From Aquabacterium sp. OR-4 (GTDB taxonomy: Bacteria; Pseudomonadota; Gammaproteobacteria; Burkholderiales; Burkholderiaceae_C): a stretch of 64,000 nt of DNA. Below are positions 1-8,665 of this stretch, in pieces. Positions within the stretch are counted from its first letter, which is position 1. Every line of letters begins with the position of its first letter. The translations under genes were made by a program, and so were the position numbers. The notes beneath the pieces were generated by a model, which searched no databases, was not told where the DNA came from, and saw only the letters and a list, made by a program, of their open reading frames with translations. Location: positions 434,001 to 498,000 of the forward strand of contig NZ_JAOCQD020000002.1 of NCBI RefSeq assembly GCF_025290835.2, given 5' to 3'.

Positions 1-1
1 G

Positions 2-1633
2 GCCGGCTTTGACGGCACCCTGACCCTGGTGCTGGTGGTGGCCACCATGACCCTGGGCGTCGACTGGCGCCTGGCCGCGGTGGTGCTGCTGCCGTTTCCG
101 CTGATGGCCTGGAGCTTCTGGTGGATCTCGCGCCATGTGCACGAGGCCTCGCGCGAGGCGCTGGCCAGCTTTGGCGCGCTCAATGACCAGGTGCAGGAAA
201 GCCTGTCGGGCGTGCGCACGCTGCGCGCGCTGGGCCTGGAGGGGCGCAACAGCAGCTTGTTTGCAGCCCTGAGCCGCCAGGCCGCCGACACCAGCCTCAA
301 GGCCCAGCGCTGGGAGGCCGCCTACGAGCCCGCGGTGGGCCTGACCCTCACCGCCGCCACGGTGCTGGCGCTGGGTTACGGCGGCCTGCTGGTGTGGCGC
401 CAGCAGATCAGCGTGGGCCAGCTCACCAGCTTCAGCCTCTACCTGGGCCAGCTGATCTGGCCGATGTTTGCCGCCGGCTGGGTGCTGGCCCTGCTGGAGC
501 GCGGCCGCGCCGCCTGGGGCCGGCTGCAGCCGGTGCTGGCCGAGGCACCGGCCGTGGACGACCAGGGCACGCTGGCCCATGTCAGGCCCGGCCCGCTGCA
601 GGCCCGGGGGCTGCGGTTTCACTACCCCGAGGCGGCCAACGCCAACGCCAACGCCAGCGCCAATGCCAACACCACCACCGCCACTACCACCGGCGCCCAC
701 ACCACGGCGGGGCCTGCGGGGGCGCCGGCCCTGGACGACCTGAGCTTCACGCTGCCCGCGGGCGGCACGCTGGGCCTGGTGGGCCCCACCGGCGCCGGCA
801 AGAGCACGCTGCTCAAGCTGCTGATGCGGCAGTGGACGCCGCAGCGCGGCCACATCGCCTGGGGCGGCGTGGCGCTGGCCGATTACCGGCTGGCAGCGCT
901 GCGCGAGGGCATCGCCTGGGTGGCGCAGGAGCCCTTCCTGTTCTCGGCCACGGTGGCCGAGAACATCGCGCTGGGCCGGCCCGAGGCCTCGCGCGCGCAG
1001 ATCGAGGCGGTGGCCCGCCTGGCCGCGGTGCACGACGACATCGCTCGCCTGCCGCTGGGCTACGACACGCCGGTGGGCGAGCGTGGCATCACGCTGTCGG
1101 GCGGCCAGCGCCAGCGCCTGGCGATCGCCCGCGCGCTGCTGGTCGAGGCCCCGCTGCTGCTGCTGGACGACGCCCTGTCGGCGGTGGACACCGAGACCGA
1201 GTCGCGCATCCTGGCCGCGCTGCGCGCCGCGCGCCTGGGCCCACCGGCCAGTTCGGCCAACCCAGCCGACACAGACAACCCAGCCAACGCAGGCGCAGGG
1301 GGCGCAGGGGGCGCAACCCGCAGCACGCTGATCGTGAGCCACCGCCTGTCGACGCTGCAGGATGCCGACGAGATCCTGGTGCTGCGCCACGGCCGCATCA
1401 CCGAGCGCGGCAGCCATGCCCAGCTGCTGGCCCTGGGCGGCTGGTATGCCACGCAATGGCGGGTGCAGCAGCTCGAAGCCTCGCTCGAGGCCGACGATGG
1501 CGATGGCGACGCCGCCCGCATCAGCGATGTCACCCCCAGCACCGCACACACCCACCACCACCCGCTGAACGCGTCCAACCCACCCGGCCCGCCCAGCCCC
1601 GCCGCCCCTGGAGGCCCCGATGGCCACGCCTGA
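2..1633 (+). CDS. mdlA: Heterodimeric ABC exporter subunit, MdlA/SmdA-like (5' end outside the window)
   Basis: This is one half of a membrane exporter that uses ATP to pump hydrophobic compounds across the inner membrane. The reading frame is open to the left edge, so the first membrane helices are missing. The rest of the transmembrane domain runs to about 560. The nucleotide-binding domain has a Walker A (GPTGAGKST, near 782), an intact LSGGQ signature (near 1093) and a Walker B ending in DD instead of DE (near 1160). An Asp in place of the catalytic Glu is usual for the MdlA half of MdlA/MdlB pairs, so it marks one degenerate ATP site. Two low-complexity insertions are odd: an Asn/Ala/Thr stretch before the ATPase and an Ala/Gly/Asn stretch between Walker B and the H-loop. 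The next gene overlaps it by 14 bp. Confidence 0.9.
   Translation, partial: AGFDGTLTLVLVVATMTLGVDWRLAAVVLLPFPLMAWSFWWISRHVHEASREALASFGALNDQVQESLSGVRTLRALGLEGRNSSLFAALSRQAADTSLKAQRWEAAYEPAVGLTLTAATVLALGYGGLLVWRQQISVGQLTSFSLYLGQLIWPMFAAGWVLALLERGRAAWGRLQPVLAEAPAVDDQGTLAHVRPGPLQARGLRFHYPEAANANANASANANTTTATTTGAHTTAGPAGAPALDDLSFTLPAGGTLGLVGPTGAGKSTLLKLLMRQWTPQRGHIAWGGVALADYRLAALREGIAWVAQEPFLFSATVAENIALGRPEASRAQIEAVARLAAVHDDIARLPLGYDTPVGERGITLSGGQRQRLAIARALLVEAPLLLLDDALSAVDTETESRILAALRAARLGPPASSANPADTDNPANAGAGGAGGATRSTLIVSHRLSTLQDADEILVLRHGRITERGSHAQLLALGGWYATQWRVQQLEASLEADDGDGDAARISDVTPSTAHTHHHPLNASNPPGPPSPAAPGGPDGHA
635..706. repeat. Hexamer-like low-complexity tract inside the mdlA-like gene
   Basis: Degenerate copies of gccaac, followed by acc/act triplets, encode an Asn-Ala then Thr-rich linker between the membrane domain and the ATPase of the exporter. 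The reading frame stays open through the tract. Slippage here in units of three or six would change linker length without breaking the frame. Confidence 0.75.
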
Positions 1634-3494
1634 GCCGCGCCCGGCGCACCAGCCGCCCGGCCGCCTGGAGCGCCGGGCCGCGCTGGCCCTGCTGCTGCGC
1701 GCCGCCGCACCCGAACTGCCGCTGCTGCGCGGCGCGCTGCTGTGGCTGGTGCTGGCCGCCGCGCTGGAGGCGCTGGGCCCGGTGCTGGGCAAGGCCTTCA
1801 TCGACCGCCACCTGCTGCCGCGCGACGCCCAGCCGCTGGCCATCGCCGGCCTGCTGGGCGGCGCGCTGCTGGCCGGCTGGTTGGCCAGCTGGCTGCGCTA
1901 CGGTCAGCTGCTGCGTCTGGCCGGCGTGGCCATGCGTTCGGTGCAGCGCATCCGCGAGCAGGTCTACGGCCATGTGCTGCGCCTGCCGATGGCGTTTTTT
2001 GACCGCGCCATCACCGGCCAGCTGGTCAGCCGCGTCACCAACGACACCGAGGCGGTCAAGACGCTGTACGTGCAGCTGCTGTTCGTGATGCTCGACAGCG
2101 TCATCACGCTGGCCGGCATGCTGGTCACGATGGCGCTGCTCGACTGGCGCCTGATGCTGGTGGTGGCCCTGCTGGTGCCCTCGGTGGTGGGCATCGTGTG
2201 GATCTACCAGCGCCTGTCGGCACCGGCCGTGGCCGCCAGCCGCGCCCTGCGCAGCGATCTCAATGCCCAGGCCGCCGAGGCCATTGCCGGCATGGCCACG
2301 CTGCAGGCCAGCGGCGCCACCGCGCGCTTCGCGGCGCGTTTTGCGCACACCAATGCCGGGCACTTCCAGTCGCGCCGGCTCGAGCTGCGGGCCAATGCCT
2401 GGCTGCTGCGCCCGGCCCTCGATCTGCTCAACGTGGCCATGCTGGCCGCGGTGATCGTGCTGTTCGGCCTGCGTGCCGACGGCGCCGGCGCCGGCAGCCC
2501 GGGGCTCAGCGCGCTGGAGGTGGGCGTGCTCTACGCCTTCGTCAGCTACATCGCGCGGGTGGTCGAGCCGCTGATCCAGATCACTATGCAGTTCTCGCAG
2601 CTGCAGCAGGCGGTGGTGGCCGCCGCGCGCGTGAACACCCTGCTCGACGAGGCCGAGGCCCCGGTGCCGCAGGCCGCCGGCCGGGTGACGGCGGGCGCCA
2701 TCTCGGTGCAGCAGCTGAGCTTTGGCTACCAGCCCGGCCGGCCGGTGCTGCACGGCCTGAACCTCGAGATCCCGGCCGGGCGTTTTGTCGGCATCGTTGG
2801 CGCCACCGGCAGCGGCAAGAGCACGCTGCTGGCGCTGCTGCTGCGCTTTTACGAGGCCACGCCGGGCAGCCTGCGCATCGACGGCCAGCCGCTGGGCCAG
2901 ATCGGCGACGACGACTTTCGCGCCGCCGTGGCCCTGGTGCCGCAAGACCCGTTTCTGCTGGCCGCCAGCGCACGCGAGAACATCGCCATGGGCCGGCCGC
3001 TGAGCGACGCGCAGATCGAGACCGCCGCGCGCGACGCACAGGCGCACGCCTTCATCGCCCGCCTGCCGCAGGGCTATGACACGCCGCTGGGCGAAGGCGG
3101 CGCGCGCCTGGCGGTGGGCGAGAAGCAGCTGATCGCCATTGCCCGCGCGCTGGCCGGCGCGCCGCGCGTGCTGCTGCTCGACGAGGCCACCTCGCACATC
3201 GACAGCGCCACCGAGCAGCTGGTGCAGCGCACGCTGGCCACGCTGCGCGGGCGCATCACCACGGTGGCCATCGCGCACCGGCTGTCCACCATCCGCGAGG
3301 CCGACGAGATCGTGGTGCTCAACCACGGCCGCATCGCCGAGCGCGGCTCGCACGAGGCCTTGATGGCCCTGCCCGGCGGCCTGTACCAGCGCCTGGTGCA
3401 GCTGCAGCAGCTGGAGGTGGCCAGCGACGACGACAACGACGGCCTTGCGCCTGAACCGCCCCCTGAACCGAGCCTCCCATCCGCACCCCGATGA
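1620..3494 (+). CDS. mdlB: Heterodimeric ABC exporter subunit, MdlB/SmdB-like
   Basis: This is the partner half-transporter of the upstream gene, 624 residues long, which is full length for the family. An N-terminal six-helix ABC exporter domain (about residues 25-330) is followed by an ATPase domain. Walker A is GATGSGKST (near 2800) and Walker B is LLLDEATSHID (near 3170), so the catalytic Glu is present here. The signature motif reads LAVGEKQ instead of LSGGQ, as in the MdlB halves I know. The consensus ATP site is thus made from this subunit's Walker motifs and the partner's intact LSGGQ. The start overlaps the first gene by 14 bp and the stop overlaps the MFS gene by 4 bp, so all three are probably one translationally coupled operon. 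The exported substrate cannot be read from sequence. Confidence 0.9.
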   Translation: MATPEPRPAHQPPGRLERRAALALLLRAAAPELPLLRGALLWLVLAAALEALGPVLGKAFIDRHLLPRDAQPLAIAGLLGGALLAGWLASWLRYGQLLRLAGVAMRSVQRIREQVYGHVLRLPMAFFDRAITGQLVSRVTNDTEAVKTLYVQLLFVMLDSVITLAGMLVTMALLDWRLMLVVALLVPSVVGIVWIYQRLSAPAVAASRALRSDLNAQAAEAIAGMATLQASGATARFAARFAHTNAGHFQSRRLELRANAWLLRPALDLLNVAMLAAVIVLFGLRADGAGAGSPGLSALEVGVLYAFVSYIARVVEPLIQITMQFSQLQQAVVAAARVNTLLDEAEAPVPQAAGRVTAGAISVQQLSFGYQPGRPVLHGLNLEIPAGRFVGIVGATGSGKSTLLALLLRFYEATPGSLRIDGQPLGQIGDDDFRAAVALVPQDPFLLAASARENIAMGRPLSDAQIETAARDAQAHAFIARLPQGYDTPLGEGGARLAVGEKQLIAIARALAGAPRVLLLDEATSHIDSATEQLVQRTLATLRGRITTVAIAHRLSTIREADEIVVLNHGRIAERGSHEALMALPGGLYQRLVQLQQLEVASDDDNDGLAPEPPPEPSLPSAPR

Positions 3495-4786
3495 GCCCCC
3501 CGCCAGCCACCGCACCTGAGCCCGCGGCAGCGGCCCTGCCGCTGCTGCAACAGCCGGGTTTCCGGCGCTTCTGGCTGTCGCGCCTGTCCAGCACCGCGGC
3601 CGGCCAGATGCTGATGGTGGCGCTGGGCTGGCAGATGTACGACCTGACCGGCAGCGCCTGGGATCTGGGCCTGGTGGGCCTGGCCCAGTTTGTGCCCGCG
3701 CTGCTGCTGGCCCTGCCGGCCGGCCATGTGGTGGACCGCTACCCGCGCCAGCGCGTGCTGGCCGCCGTGCTGCTGGCCCAGGCGGTGGTGGCCGCGCTGC
3801 TGGCGCTGGCCACCGCGCACGGCGCGCTGGGCCGCAGCGGCGTGTTGGCGCTGTCGGTGGTGCTGGGCGCGGCGCGGGCCTTCCAGATGCCGGCCAGCCA
3901 GGCGCTGCTGCCGCTGCTGGTGGATCTGGCGCTGCTGCCGCGTGCGCTGGCGCTGTCGTCAGTGGCCTTGCAGGGCGCCATCATCGCCGGGCCGGCGCTG
4001 GGCGGCGCGCTCTACGCCACCGGCGGCTGGCTGCAGGCCGGGCATGCCGCCACGGCCGGGGCCGCCGCGGTGTATGCGGTGTCGGCGCTGGGTTTCGCGG
4101 TGGCGCTGTGGGCGGTGTGGGGCCTGCGGCCGCGCCGCTCGACGCACCCGGTCGAGCCGCCCACGCTGGCCTCGCTGTCGGCCGGCCTGGGCTTCGTGTG
4201 GCGCCACAAGGTGGTGCTGGGCGCGGTGTCGCTCGACCTGTTTGCCGTGCTGCTGGGCGGCGCCACCGCGCTGCTGCCGATTTTTGCCCGCGACATCCTG
4301 GCCACCGGGCCCGAGGGCCTGGGCCTGCTGCGCGCGGCGCCGGCCGCCGGCGCGCTGCTGATGTCGCTGTGGCTGGCGCGCCGCCCGATCGAGCGCCACA
4401 CCGGCCGCTGGCTGCTGGGCTCAGTGGCGGTGTTCGGCGTCACGATGATCGTCTTCGGCCTGTCGGCCAGCTTCTGGCTGTCGCTGCTGGCGCTGGCGGT
4501 GTCGGGCGCCGCCGACATGGTCAGCGTGGTGATCCGCCAGACCCTGGTGCAGCTGGAGACGCCCGACGCCATGCGCGGGCGCGTGTCGGCGGTCAACGGC
4601 CTGTTCATCGGCGCCAGCAACCAGTTGGGAGAATTCGAGTCGGGCGCCACGGCAGCGTGGCTGGGCCCGGTAGGATCGGTGCTGTTGGGAGGGGTGGGCA
4701 CCATGCTGGTGGTGCTCACATGGACCCGGCTGTTTCCGGCGCTGGCGCGCCGCGACCGCCTGGTGCGCCCCGCAAGCGAGCACTGA
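3491..4786 (+). CDS. MFS exporter, EntS-like (MFS_3 type)
   Basis: A 431-residue inner-membrane protein with about 12 hydrophobic helices. The loop GHVVDRYPRQRV after the second/third helix is the typical MFS loop, and the overall style is that of the EntS/enterobactin exporter branch. The ATG lies in an ATGA overlap with the stop of the MdlB-like gene, which supports both the start and co-transcription with the ABC pair. Having an ABC pair and an MFS pump in one operon suggests export of a shared class of small molecules, such as drugs or siderophores. No siderophore biosynthesis gene lies in view, so the substrate stays open. Confidence 0.82.
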   Translation: MSPPPATAPEPAAAALPLLQQPGFRRFWLSRLSSTAAGQMLMVALGWQMYDLTGSAWDLGLVGLAQFVPALLLALPAGHVVDRYPRQRVLAAVLLAQAVVAALLALATAHGALGRSGVLALSVVLGAARAFQMPASQALLPLLVDLALLPRALALSSVALQGAIIAGPALGGALYATGGWLQAGHAATAGAAAVYAVSALGFAVALWAVWGLRPRRSTHPVEPPTLASLSAGLGFVWRHKVVLGAVSLDLFAVLLGGATALLPIFARDILATGPEGLGLLRAAPAAGALLMSLWLARRPIERHTGRWLLGSVAVFGVTMIVFGLSASFWLSLLALAVSGAADMVSVVIRQTLVQLETPDAMRGRVSAVNGLFIGASNQLGEFESGATAAWLGPVGSVLLGGVGTMLVVLTWTRLFPALARRDRLVRPASEH

Positions 4787-4815
4787 GACACGCAGCACAC
4801 CCGAGGAGCGATGGC

Positions 4816-5934
4816 TTGAACGAGGCGGACCTACAGGCCCTCGCGCAGATTCTGGACGGCTTCGGCCTGGCCTGCAGCCTGGTTGATGCCCATGGCCAGC
4901 CGCAGCTGGTCAACCGCCAGGCCGCGCAATTGCAGGCCCAGCGCCGGCCCGGCACGCGGCCGGCCGCACTGACCCTGGCCGACGGCCGCCGCCTGCTGCT
5001 GAGCGAAGGCGACCGCCGCCCCGGCAACGACGGCGCCGAGGTGCGCTTTCGCCTGCTGGCCGAGCATTCGATGGACCTGATCGTGGCGGTGGATGCCGAC
5101 CTGGCGATCCGCTACGCCTCGCCCGCCACCCGCAGCCTGCTGGGCTGCGAGCCGACCGACCTGCATGGCCACACGCTGGCCGAGCTGCTGGTGCCCGAGG
5201 AGCGCGCGGCCTTCATCGCGCGGCACTTCACCAAGGCCGCCCAGCGCGGCGCCGGGCCCGACCTGTTTCGCACCCTGCGGCGCGACGGCAGCACCCGCTG
5301 GGTGGAGGCGCGCGTGGCCCCGCTGCCGCCGGGCAACGGCCTGGGCGATTTTCTGGTGACCCTGCGCGACGCCGAGCAGCGCCGCCGCACCGAAGAGCAA
5401 CTGGGTCAGGTCAACGCCGAGCTTTCGGCCCTGGCCTCGACCGACGCGCTGACCGGCCTGCCCAACCGCCGGGTGTTCGACGCCACGCTGAACAAGGAAT
5501 GGTTCCGTGCGCTGCGCGACGCCCAGCCGCTGGCGCTGATGATGATCGACGTTGACCGCTTCAAGTCGCTCAACGACCTGTTCGGCCACCAGATGGGCGA
5601 CGCCTTCCTGGCCCTGGTGGGCCGGGTGATCCGCGACAACGTGCGCCGCGCCGGCGACATGGCCACGCGTTACGGCGGCGAAGAATTCGCCGTGGTGCTG
5701 CCCGGCACGGCCGCCACCGGCGCGCTGGAGATCGCCGAGATCATCCGCCGCGCCGTGGCCGCAGCCGACACCCGGCCGATCATCGAGGGCGGCTACCCGG
5801 TCAGCGTGAGCATCGGCGTGGCCGCCACCGTGCCGCTGGCCGGCGGCGGTGCCGCGGCCCTGGTACACAGCGCCGATGCCGCGCTCTACCAGGCCAAGCG
5901 CAACGGCCGCAACCGGGTCGAGATCCTGAACTAG
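4816..5934 (+). CDS. PAS-GGDEF diguanylate cyclase
   Basis: This protein makes the second messenger c-di-GMP from two GTP. I chose TTG at 4816 because a GAGGAG ribosome-binding site lies 7-8 bases upstream and the only nearby ATG (4811) meets a stop after one further codon. The result is 372 residues with no signal peptide or membrane helix, so it should be cytoplasmic. A PAS sensor domain covers roughly residues 75-195, followed by a short coiled linker (RRRTEEQLGQVNAEL) and a GGDEF domain. The active-site loop is GGEEF at residues 287-291. The product-inhibition site RxxD is present as RAGD five residues before it. The PAS ligand is unknown. It follows the MFS gene after only 29 bp and may be co-transcribed. 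Confidence 0.9.
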   Translation: MNEADLQALAQILDGFGLACSLVDAHGQPQLVNRQAAQLQAQRRPGTRPAALTLADGRRLLLSEGDRRPGNDGAEVRFRLLAEHSMDLIVAVDADLAIRYASPATRSLLGCEPTDLHGHTLAELLVPEERAAFIARHFTKAAQRGAGPDLFRTLRRDGSTRWVEARVAPLPPGNGLGDFLVTLRDAEQRRRTEEQLGQVNAELSALASTDALTGLPNRRVFDATLNKEWFRALRDAQPLALMMIDVDRFKSLNDLFGHQMGDAFLALVGRVIRDNVRRAGDMATRYGGEEFAVVLPGTAATGALEIAEIIRRAVAAADTRPIIEGGYPVSVSIGVAATVPLAGGGAAALVHSADAALYQAKRNGRNRVEILN

Positions 5935-6089
5935 GCGCCGCCTGTAGCCGCTTCGGCGCGCGCCCTCGCGGGGCAGTGCCAGCGGCCCGGCAGCGGCGGT
6001 GCCGCGGCGGTCGCAGGATTGCGACGCCCGCCTGCCACGACCGCGACAGCCACTCGCAGATCCGGCTGGCAGCATCGGCCGGCTTTCAA

Positions 6090-6893
6090 ATGCTGGAGAC
6101 CGCCTTGGCCGTTGATGCCCCCGACACCGACCTGATCCTCACCGAGATCGACCCCGCCGGCTTTGCCGTGCTCACGCTGAACCGGCCGCAGGCCATGAAC
6201 GCGCTGTCGCGCGCGCTGATGCGCGACCTGGCCAGCGCCATCGACCGCCTCAGCGCCGACGAGCGCGTGCGCGTCATCGTGCTCACCGGCGCCGGCCGCG
6301 CCTTCAGCGCCGGGCTCGACCTGAAGGAGATCGGTGCCGGTGAAGGCTCGCTCGGCTCGGGCCAGGCCAGTGCCGACCCGGTGGCGGCTATCGAGCGCTG
6401 CCCCAAGCCGGTGATCGGCGCCATCAATGGCGCGGCAGTCACCGGCGGCTTCGAGCTGGCACTGGCCTGCGACGTGCTGCTGGCCAGCAGCGCCGCGCGT
6501 TTTGCCGACACGCATGCGCGGGTGGGGGTCTCGCCGGGCTGGGGCCTGTCGCAACGCCTGTCGCGCGCCATCGGGCCGTACCGCGCGCGCGAGGTCTCAT
6601 TCACCGGCAACTGGGTCAGCGCCGAGCAGGCCGCCGAATGGGGCTTCGTCAACCGCGTGGTGGCGCCCGAGGCGCTGCTGGACAGCGCCCGCGCCCTGGC
6701 GCGCGACATGCTGGGCACGCTGCCCGAGATGCTGCTGCGCTACAAGGCGGTGATCAACGAGGGCTACCGCCTGCCCTTTGGCGAAGGCATGGCGCTTGAA
6801 AAAGGCCGCGCCCGCGAGTTCAACGCCCAGGTCACGGCCGATGGCGTGGAGCAGCGCCGCGAGGCGGTGCGCGCCCGCAACCGGGGCGGCTGA
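6090..6893 (+). CDS. Enoyl-CoA hydratase/isomerase (crotonase) family protein
   Basis: A 267-residue crotonase-fold protein acting on CoA thioesters. The oxyanion-hole segments are visible as AGRAFSAGLDL (from residue 69) and AINGAAVTGGFELAL (from 111). Of the two catalytic glutamates of true enoyl-CoA hydratases, the first (GGFEL, E122) is kept. The second position, normally in QPE, is His (DTHARVG, H142). By family knowledge this is common in annotated hydratases of uncertain activity, so classical hydration is doubtful and an isomerase, hydrolase or other crotonase reaction is possible. The ATG at 6090 gives the usual length, but no convincing ribosome-binding site precedes it. No other fatty-acid gene is adjacent. 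Confidence 0.8.
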   Translation: MLETALAVDAPDTDLILTEIDPAGFAVLTLNRPQAMNALSRALMRDLASAIDRLSADERVRVIVLTGAGRAFSAGLDLKEIGAGEGSLGSGQASADPVAAIERCPKPVIGAINGAAVTGGFELALACDVLLASSAARFADTHARVGVSPGWGLSQRLSRAIGPYRAREVSFTGNWVSAEQAAEWGFVNRVVAPEALLDSARALARDMLGTLPEMLLRYKAVINEGYRLPFGEGMALEKGRAREFNAQVTADGVEQRREAVRARNRGG

Positions 6894-6982
6894 CCGGGCT
6901 GGCCGGCGCGCCTGCCTGCTGGCGGCGCGGCACAGGCGGTGCAGCGTCGGCAGCGCCGCGCTGGCGCCTGCCGCGCGGCAGC

Positions 6983-7141
6983 TCAGCCGGCCAGGCGCTC
7001 GCGCTCGGCGCGCTCGCTGTCTTCCTTGATGTGCCTGGCAAAGAAGCGGGCGTAGAACACGCCCATGCCCAGCGTGATCACGATCACCGCGGCACTGAGC
7101 AGGCCGTAGTCGGTGGTGAAAAAGTCCTTGAGGGCGTGCAT
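6983..7141 (-). CDS. DUF3149 small membrane protein
   Basis: A 52-residue protein with one predicted transmembrane helix (about residues 14-33) and a charged C-terminal tail (KEDSERAERERL). The N-terminal FFTTDYGLLS pattern followed by the single helix matches the DUF3149 family of short betaproteobacterial membrane proteins of unknown function. An AGGAG ribosome-binding site lies 7 bases before the ATG. A strong minus-strand terminator (7232-7269) lies upstream, between it and the phosphofructokinase gene, so it should have its own promoter in 7142-7231. Confidence 0.75.
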   Translation of the reverse strand: MHALKDFFTTDYGLLSAAVIVITLGMGVFYARFFARHIKEDSERAERERLAG

Positions 7142-7231
7142 GCGCTTGCTCCTGGGTTGGCAGATGCACCGATCTGACGCCGGCCGGCCCGGGCCGCGCT
7201 TGCGCTGGCTCAAAACCGCGCCCGGCGGGCG

Positions 7232-7269
7232 AAAAAAAGCCCCCGGGGGTTTGACCTGCTCCCGGGGGC
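7232..7269 (-). terminator. Rho-independent terminator downstream of the phosphofructokinase gene
   Basis: A perfect 9-bp stem (gcccccggg / cccgggggc) with a 13-base loop is followed, on the minus strand, by seven T. It ends transcription arriving from the phosphofructokinase gene. The stretch 7270-7520 between them shows no supported gene. Confidence 0.85.
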
Positions 7270-7520
7270 AATGCTCCTCATCGCTGCCGTGACCCCACGG
7301 CCGGCACAGTCCGGATCGGCCGAACCGCGCATGCGCAGTGCTCTCACGACAAGCAGAGACTACGCCGCGGCGGGGCCGCTGGCATCCGGGCAAATGCAGG
7401 GGGCCGGCACGGGAACTTGCCAGCGCGGCAAGAGTCCACAGCCCACCCGCGTTTGGCGGGCCCTCGAGCTAGGGGGGCCAGCCAGCATCACGGCGCCACC
7501 GCCCCGGCCCTGTGGCCGTG

Positions 7521-8582
7521 TCAGGTGCCCAGCGACACGCCCAGGCCGCGCGCCGCGGCCAGCAGCGGGTGATCCACCGGCACCGGGCGGTTGCGCCCGG
7601 CCACCGCCTCCAGCGGCACGCTGGCAATGCCGGCGCCCGCCAGCGTGACCATGCGGCCCCACTGGCGCTGTGCCACCAGCTGCGCCGCGGCATAGCCAAA
7701 GCGCGTGGCCAGCACCCGGTCAAAAGGCGTGGGCGAGCCGCCGCGCTGCACATGGCCCAGCAACGTGGCGCGCACCTCGCTGTGCAGCAGAGGCTGCAGT
7801 TGCTGCGCCAGCACCGCGCCCACGCCGCCCAGGCGCAGCGGGTCGGGGCTGTCGGCCAGGGTCTGCGCCACCACCAGGTCGCCACCCTCGGCCTTGGCGC
7901 CCTCGGCAACGCAGATCAGCGTGCACAGGCCTTGCGCCTCGCGCGCGCGGCAGGCCTCGGCCACGGCCTGCAGCCGGTAGGGCAGTTCGGGCAGCAGGAT
8001 CACGTCGGCGCCGCCGGCCATGCCGCCTTCCAGCGCAATCCAGCCGGCATAGCGGCCCATGGTCTCGAGCACCATCACGCGGCCGTGGCTGCGCGCGGTG
8101 GTTTCCAGCCGGTCGAGCGCCTCGGCTACCACGGCCACCGCGCTGTCGAAGCCGAAGGTGCGGTCGGTGTGCTGCAGGTCGTTGTCGATGGTCTTGGGCA
8201 CGCCCACCACCGGCAGGCCCAGCGCCTGGAAGCGGTGCGCGATGGTCATGGTGCCGTCGCCGCCAATGGCCACCAGCGCATCCAGGCCCAGCTCGCGCAC
8301 ATAGGCCATGGCCTGGGCCGACACATCGGCCCCGCCGGCACCGAAATAGTGGAACGGATCGCACTTGTTGTGCGTGGCCAGGATGGTGCCGCCCTGGGCC
8401 AGGATGCCGGCCACGGCCGGGCGATCGAGCGGCTGCACCTCGCGTTCGATCAGGCCCAGAAAGCCGCGGCGGATGCCGGTGACGCGGGCGCCGCATTCGT
8501 TGATCAGCGCCAGCGTGACGGCGCGGATCACCGCGTTCAGGCCCGGGCAGTCGCCGCCGCCGGTGAGGATGCCGACATGCAC
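7521..8582 (-). CDS. pfkA: 6-phosphofructokinase, PfkA family (group III-like)
   Basis: Phosphorylates fructose 6-phosphate to fructose 1,6-bisphosphate in glycolysis. The 353-residue protein starts at GTG with an AGGGAG ribosome-binding site 7 bases upstream. Substrate loops are visible: GGGDCPGLN (residues 8-16), GGDGT (107-111) and PKTIDND (129-135). Gly in GGDG is the marker of ATP-using enzymes, while Lys in PKTIDND replaces the Gly of E. coli PfkA and is seen in PPi-dependent and group III enzymes. GGDG plus PKTIDND matches ATP-dependent group III enzymes such as that of Streptomyces, so ATP is the likelier donor but this is not certain. The organism also has an Entner-Doudoroff pair 4 kb away. 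Confidence 0.9.
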   Translation of the reverse strand: MHVGILTGGGDCPGLNAVIRAVTLALINECGARVTGIRRGFLGLIEREVQPLDRPAVAGILAQGGTILATHNKCDPFHYFGAGGADVSAQAMAYVRELGLDALVAIGGDGTMTIAHRFQALGLPVVGVPKTIDNDLQHTDRTFGFDSAVAVVAEALDRLETTARSHGRVMVLETMGRYAGWIALEGGMAGGADVILLPELPYRLQAVAEACRAREAQGLCTLICVAEGAKAEGGDLVVAQTLADSPDPLRLGGVGAVLAQQLQPLLHSEVRATLLGHVQRGGSPTPFDRVLATRFGYAAAQLVAQRQWGRMVTLAGAGIASVPLEAVAGRNRPVPVDHPLLAAARGLGVSLGT

Positions 8583-8665
8583 GTGAGGTCTCCCTGGAGT
8601 GGATGGGGGTCAGGCGCGCGGCACCCGCCCGCACGGGTGGCCGGGCGCGCCGGCCGGGCCGCCGA

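Noticed and set aside
1530..3515. Long minus-strand frame across mdlB
   Set aside because: It is antisense to a complete ABC subunit with all motifs in order.
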